A stretch of 64,000 bases of DNA, taken from positions 1 to 64,000 of the forward strand of contig DDIU01000004.1 in assembly GCA_002338655.1 (NCBI GenBank), given 5' to 3'. The stretch is from Flammeovirgaceae bacterium UBA1842 (GTDB taxonomy: Bacteria; Bacteroidota; Bacteroidia; Cytophagales; Cyclobacteriaceae). How positions within the stretch are numbered: position 1 is the stretch's first letter; every line of letters starts with the position of its first letter. Shown in pieces: positions 62,635 through 64,000 of the stretch. The translations under genes were made by a program, and so were the position numbers. The notes under the pieces were generated by a model. The model saw only the letters and a program-made list of their open reading frames with translations. It had not been told where the DNA came from and did not search any database.

Positions 62635-64000
62635 TTACTGACCTTCCAAATTAGTTAACGCCTGACTTTTCATGCGTTTTACTACCCTTTTATTGTTTTT
62701 CATACCGATGCTACTTTGGACTCCACTCAGGAAAATCTTAGCTAGGTAATTGAAGAATGAACGTTGTTGATTACGTTCGAAATAAATATCTCCTTTCCGT
62801 GGCCTGATAAAGGCAAAGTTATTCTTCTTAATTAAAAAGGTATTGGCAAAGAAGGAGGCCACAGATTCTTCTAGCCTATTGGTCTGTTGGGTTTGCTTGT
62901 TTACCAGTGATATTTTCAAATTGTTATAATGAAAATTCATTCCTCCATAGCCCATGTCATTAAAGGCAGTAACATTCAAATTCAAAGTTTTACTCTCCCC
63001 GCTTTCTATTTTTACAAATGCCACATTTTCAGTTATTAGGTTGAAGCGCAGTAAATCAGTTTCCTCAAGTACCCCAGAGAAATCCACCCGGTCATCTTTA
63101 CTATCGAGGTGAAACTGAAATTGGGCTTGGAAAGGAACGTCATACGCCAAAGTATTCAGTTTCACATCCAGTATTGGGTTGGCCCTCACTTTGTCAGGGA
63201 TGTTGGTGATGTTATGAAATGAGGCATTTAGTTTTTCAAAAACAACACTTCCGGGATCGGATCCTTTTTCGGGCACCTCTTCATATACAATGGCTCCGTT
63301 TTTAACCTGCACTTCTTCAATATCAACAATAGTACTTAAACCCTTAAGTAATGAGCCGGGCATGGGCCTGAAATCGGGGAGCGAATCCTTTAAATTTTTA
63401 TCCCGATAAACATTTAGTACAGGTGATGAAATAATTACCTGACTGGAAATAAGCGACTTATTATTGAGTAGTTCCCTATAATTGAGATTGCTGAATTCCA
63501 CTTCCCTGATCGATGACTTTATCCAGTCTGTTTCATACCCTTTCTGTACCATGTACTCTTCTTTTCTATATCGGGGGGTAACATGGATGCCTTTTAGCCT
63601 GATGGAACTCAAGTTTTTAGAGATCGCTATTTTGTTTACCGTTACTTCCGATAGTTTATCATTGGTTACGTACTTTAATTTCTCCGTTATAAAGCTCACG
63701 GAGTCAACAGGGAAAAGCATGTTTGAATTATCCTTTTCGGCATCATAGTTCATGTGATAAAACACGATATCAAGCGGATCAATATAAACCTCTCCGCTGT
63801 TCTTGGTGACAACCCCAAGCCTTGCTTTCATTACACTTACCGTGTCAATGTCTATTACTTTAAAAAACGGATTGTCGTTTTCAAAAACGGTTAGCCTATT
63901 TAAGTCTATATCCACCACCGGTTCAAAAACATTTAGTATAGCCATTTTTAATGCACTTTGATAGATCAGGTCATTAAATTTTAGGGAGGTTAACCCTACA
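62635..64000 (-). CDS. AsmA-like envelope protein, 3' part (5' end beyond window)
   Basis: The frame stays open to the right edge of the window: in-frame sequence before the internal methionine at 63945 continues without a stop through 64000, so this is the C-terminal part of a longer protein (455 codons visible). The sequence is beta-rich with alternating hydrophobic residues and motifs such as VQVKNGAIVYEE, FEKLNASFHNITNIPD and LDVKLNTLAYDVPFQAQFQF, as in AsmA/TamB-like and DUF748-like proteins that form long beta-grooves in the periplasm. It ends in a basic tail. A role in lipid or envelope transport is inferred. It stops 8 bases from the tandem repeats. Confidence 0.65.
   Translation of the reverse strand, partial: VGLTSLKFNDLIYQSALKMAILNVFEPVVDIDLNRLTVFENDNPFFKVIDIDTVSVMKARLGVVTKNSGEVYIDPLDIVFYHMNYDAEKDNSNMLFPVDSVSFITEKLKYVTNDKLSEVTVNKIAISKNLSSIRLKGIHVTPRYRKEEYMVQKGYETDWIKSSIREVEFSNLNYRELLNNKSLISSQVIISSPVLNVYRDKNLKDSLPDFRPMPGSLLKGLSTIVDIEEVQVKNGAIVYEEVPEKGSDPGSVVFEKLNASFHNITNIPDKVRANPILDVKLNTLAYDVPFQAQFQFHLDSKDDRVDFSGVLEETDLLRFNLITENVAFVKIESGESKTLNLNVTAFNDMGYGGMNFHYNNLKISLVNKQTQQTNRLEESVASFFANTFLIKKNNFAFIRPRKGDIYFERNQQRSFFNYLAKIFLSGVQSSIGMKNNKRVVKRMKSQALTNLEGQ

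Overview
The window is a stretch of a Bacteroidetes chromosome, most likely from the order Cytophagales. The evidence is a 1,477-residue protein ending in a type B type-IX-secretion sorting domain beside a PorP/SprF-like gene, Bacteroidetes-type -7 promoter boxes (TAnnTTTG) before several genes, few Shine-Dalgarno sites, frequent TTG starts, and families typical of the phylum (HD-PycTM fusion, lmo0937-type membrane peptide, DUF2911, TPR-containing sensor kinases, GxxExxY protein). No rRNA, tRNA, CRISPR array, transposase or phage gene was seen.

Layout. 1-5.9 kb: LptF/G-type permease, EamA transporter, a broken HigB toxin with intact HigA, then ispE and fabI (minus strand), a two-helix membrane protein and murI. 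5.9-17.8 kb: the membrane half of respiratory complex I (nuoH, I, J, K, L, M, N) interrupted between nuoH and nuoI by a TPR sensor kinase, followed by a long purF-type gene. 17.8-18.9 kb: a Fe-S-type uracil-DNA glycosylase bracketed by repeated palindromic elements. 18.9-29.4 kb: GT9 glycosyltransferase, a PolX/PHP protein whose polymerase aspartates are replaced, an EVE protein, two tandem secreted paralogues, pyrR-pyrB, pgk, a Sua5-type protein and a 53-residue membrane peptide. 29.4-39.6 kb: NUDIX protein, a small secreted protein, the giant T9SS cargo, PorP/SprF, SUI1/YciH, a three-module secreted protein, and a LytS/LytTR two-component pair. 39.6-46.5 kb: valS, fumarylacetoacetase, flavin reductase, an outer-membrane barrel, DUF2911.

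46.6-54.1 kb is a tightly packed, partly overlapping six-gene run: retropepsin-like protease, RimK ATP-grasp ligase, AstE/AspA-type deacylase, a 991-residue NTPase-like protein whose P-loop lacks lysine, an MscS channel, and an HD phosphohydrolase fused to a Pycsar-type (PycTM) membrane effector domain. It is the best candidate for an undescribed functional unit, although each part may be housekeeping. 54.2-60 kb is a stress/envelope cluster (YtxH, CsbD, lipoprotein, lmo0937-like, small membrane protein, receiver, sigma-54 activator, histidine kinase, DUF2383), with good sigma-54 promoter candidates before the YtxH and DUF2383 genes, so the activator may control its own neighbours.

59-62.6 kb is unusually repetitive. 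It holds an array of about 14 units of 21-24 bp; two gene cassettes, each bounded by its own complementary GTT.../...AAC ends and separated by a conserved ~220-bp element (an integron-cassette-like arrangement without an integrase); a GxxExxY gene; and 3.2 tandem copies of a ~299-bp unit that includes the end of that gene. The window closes inside an AsmA-like gene that runs off the right edge on the minus strand.
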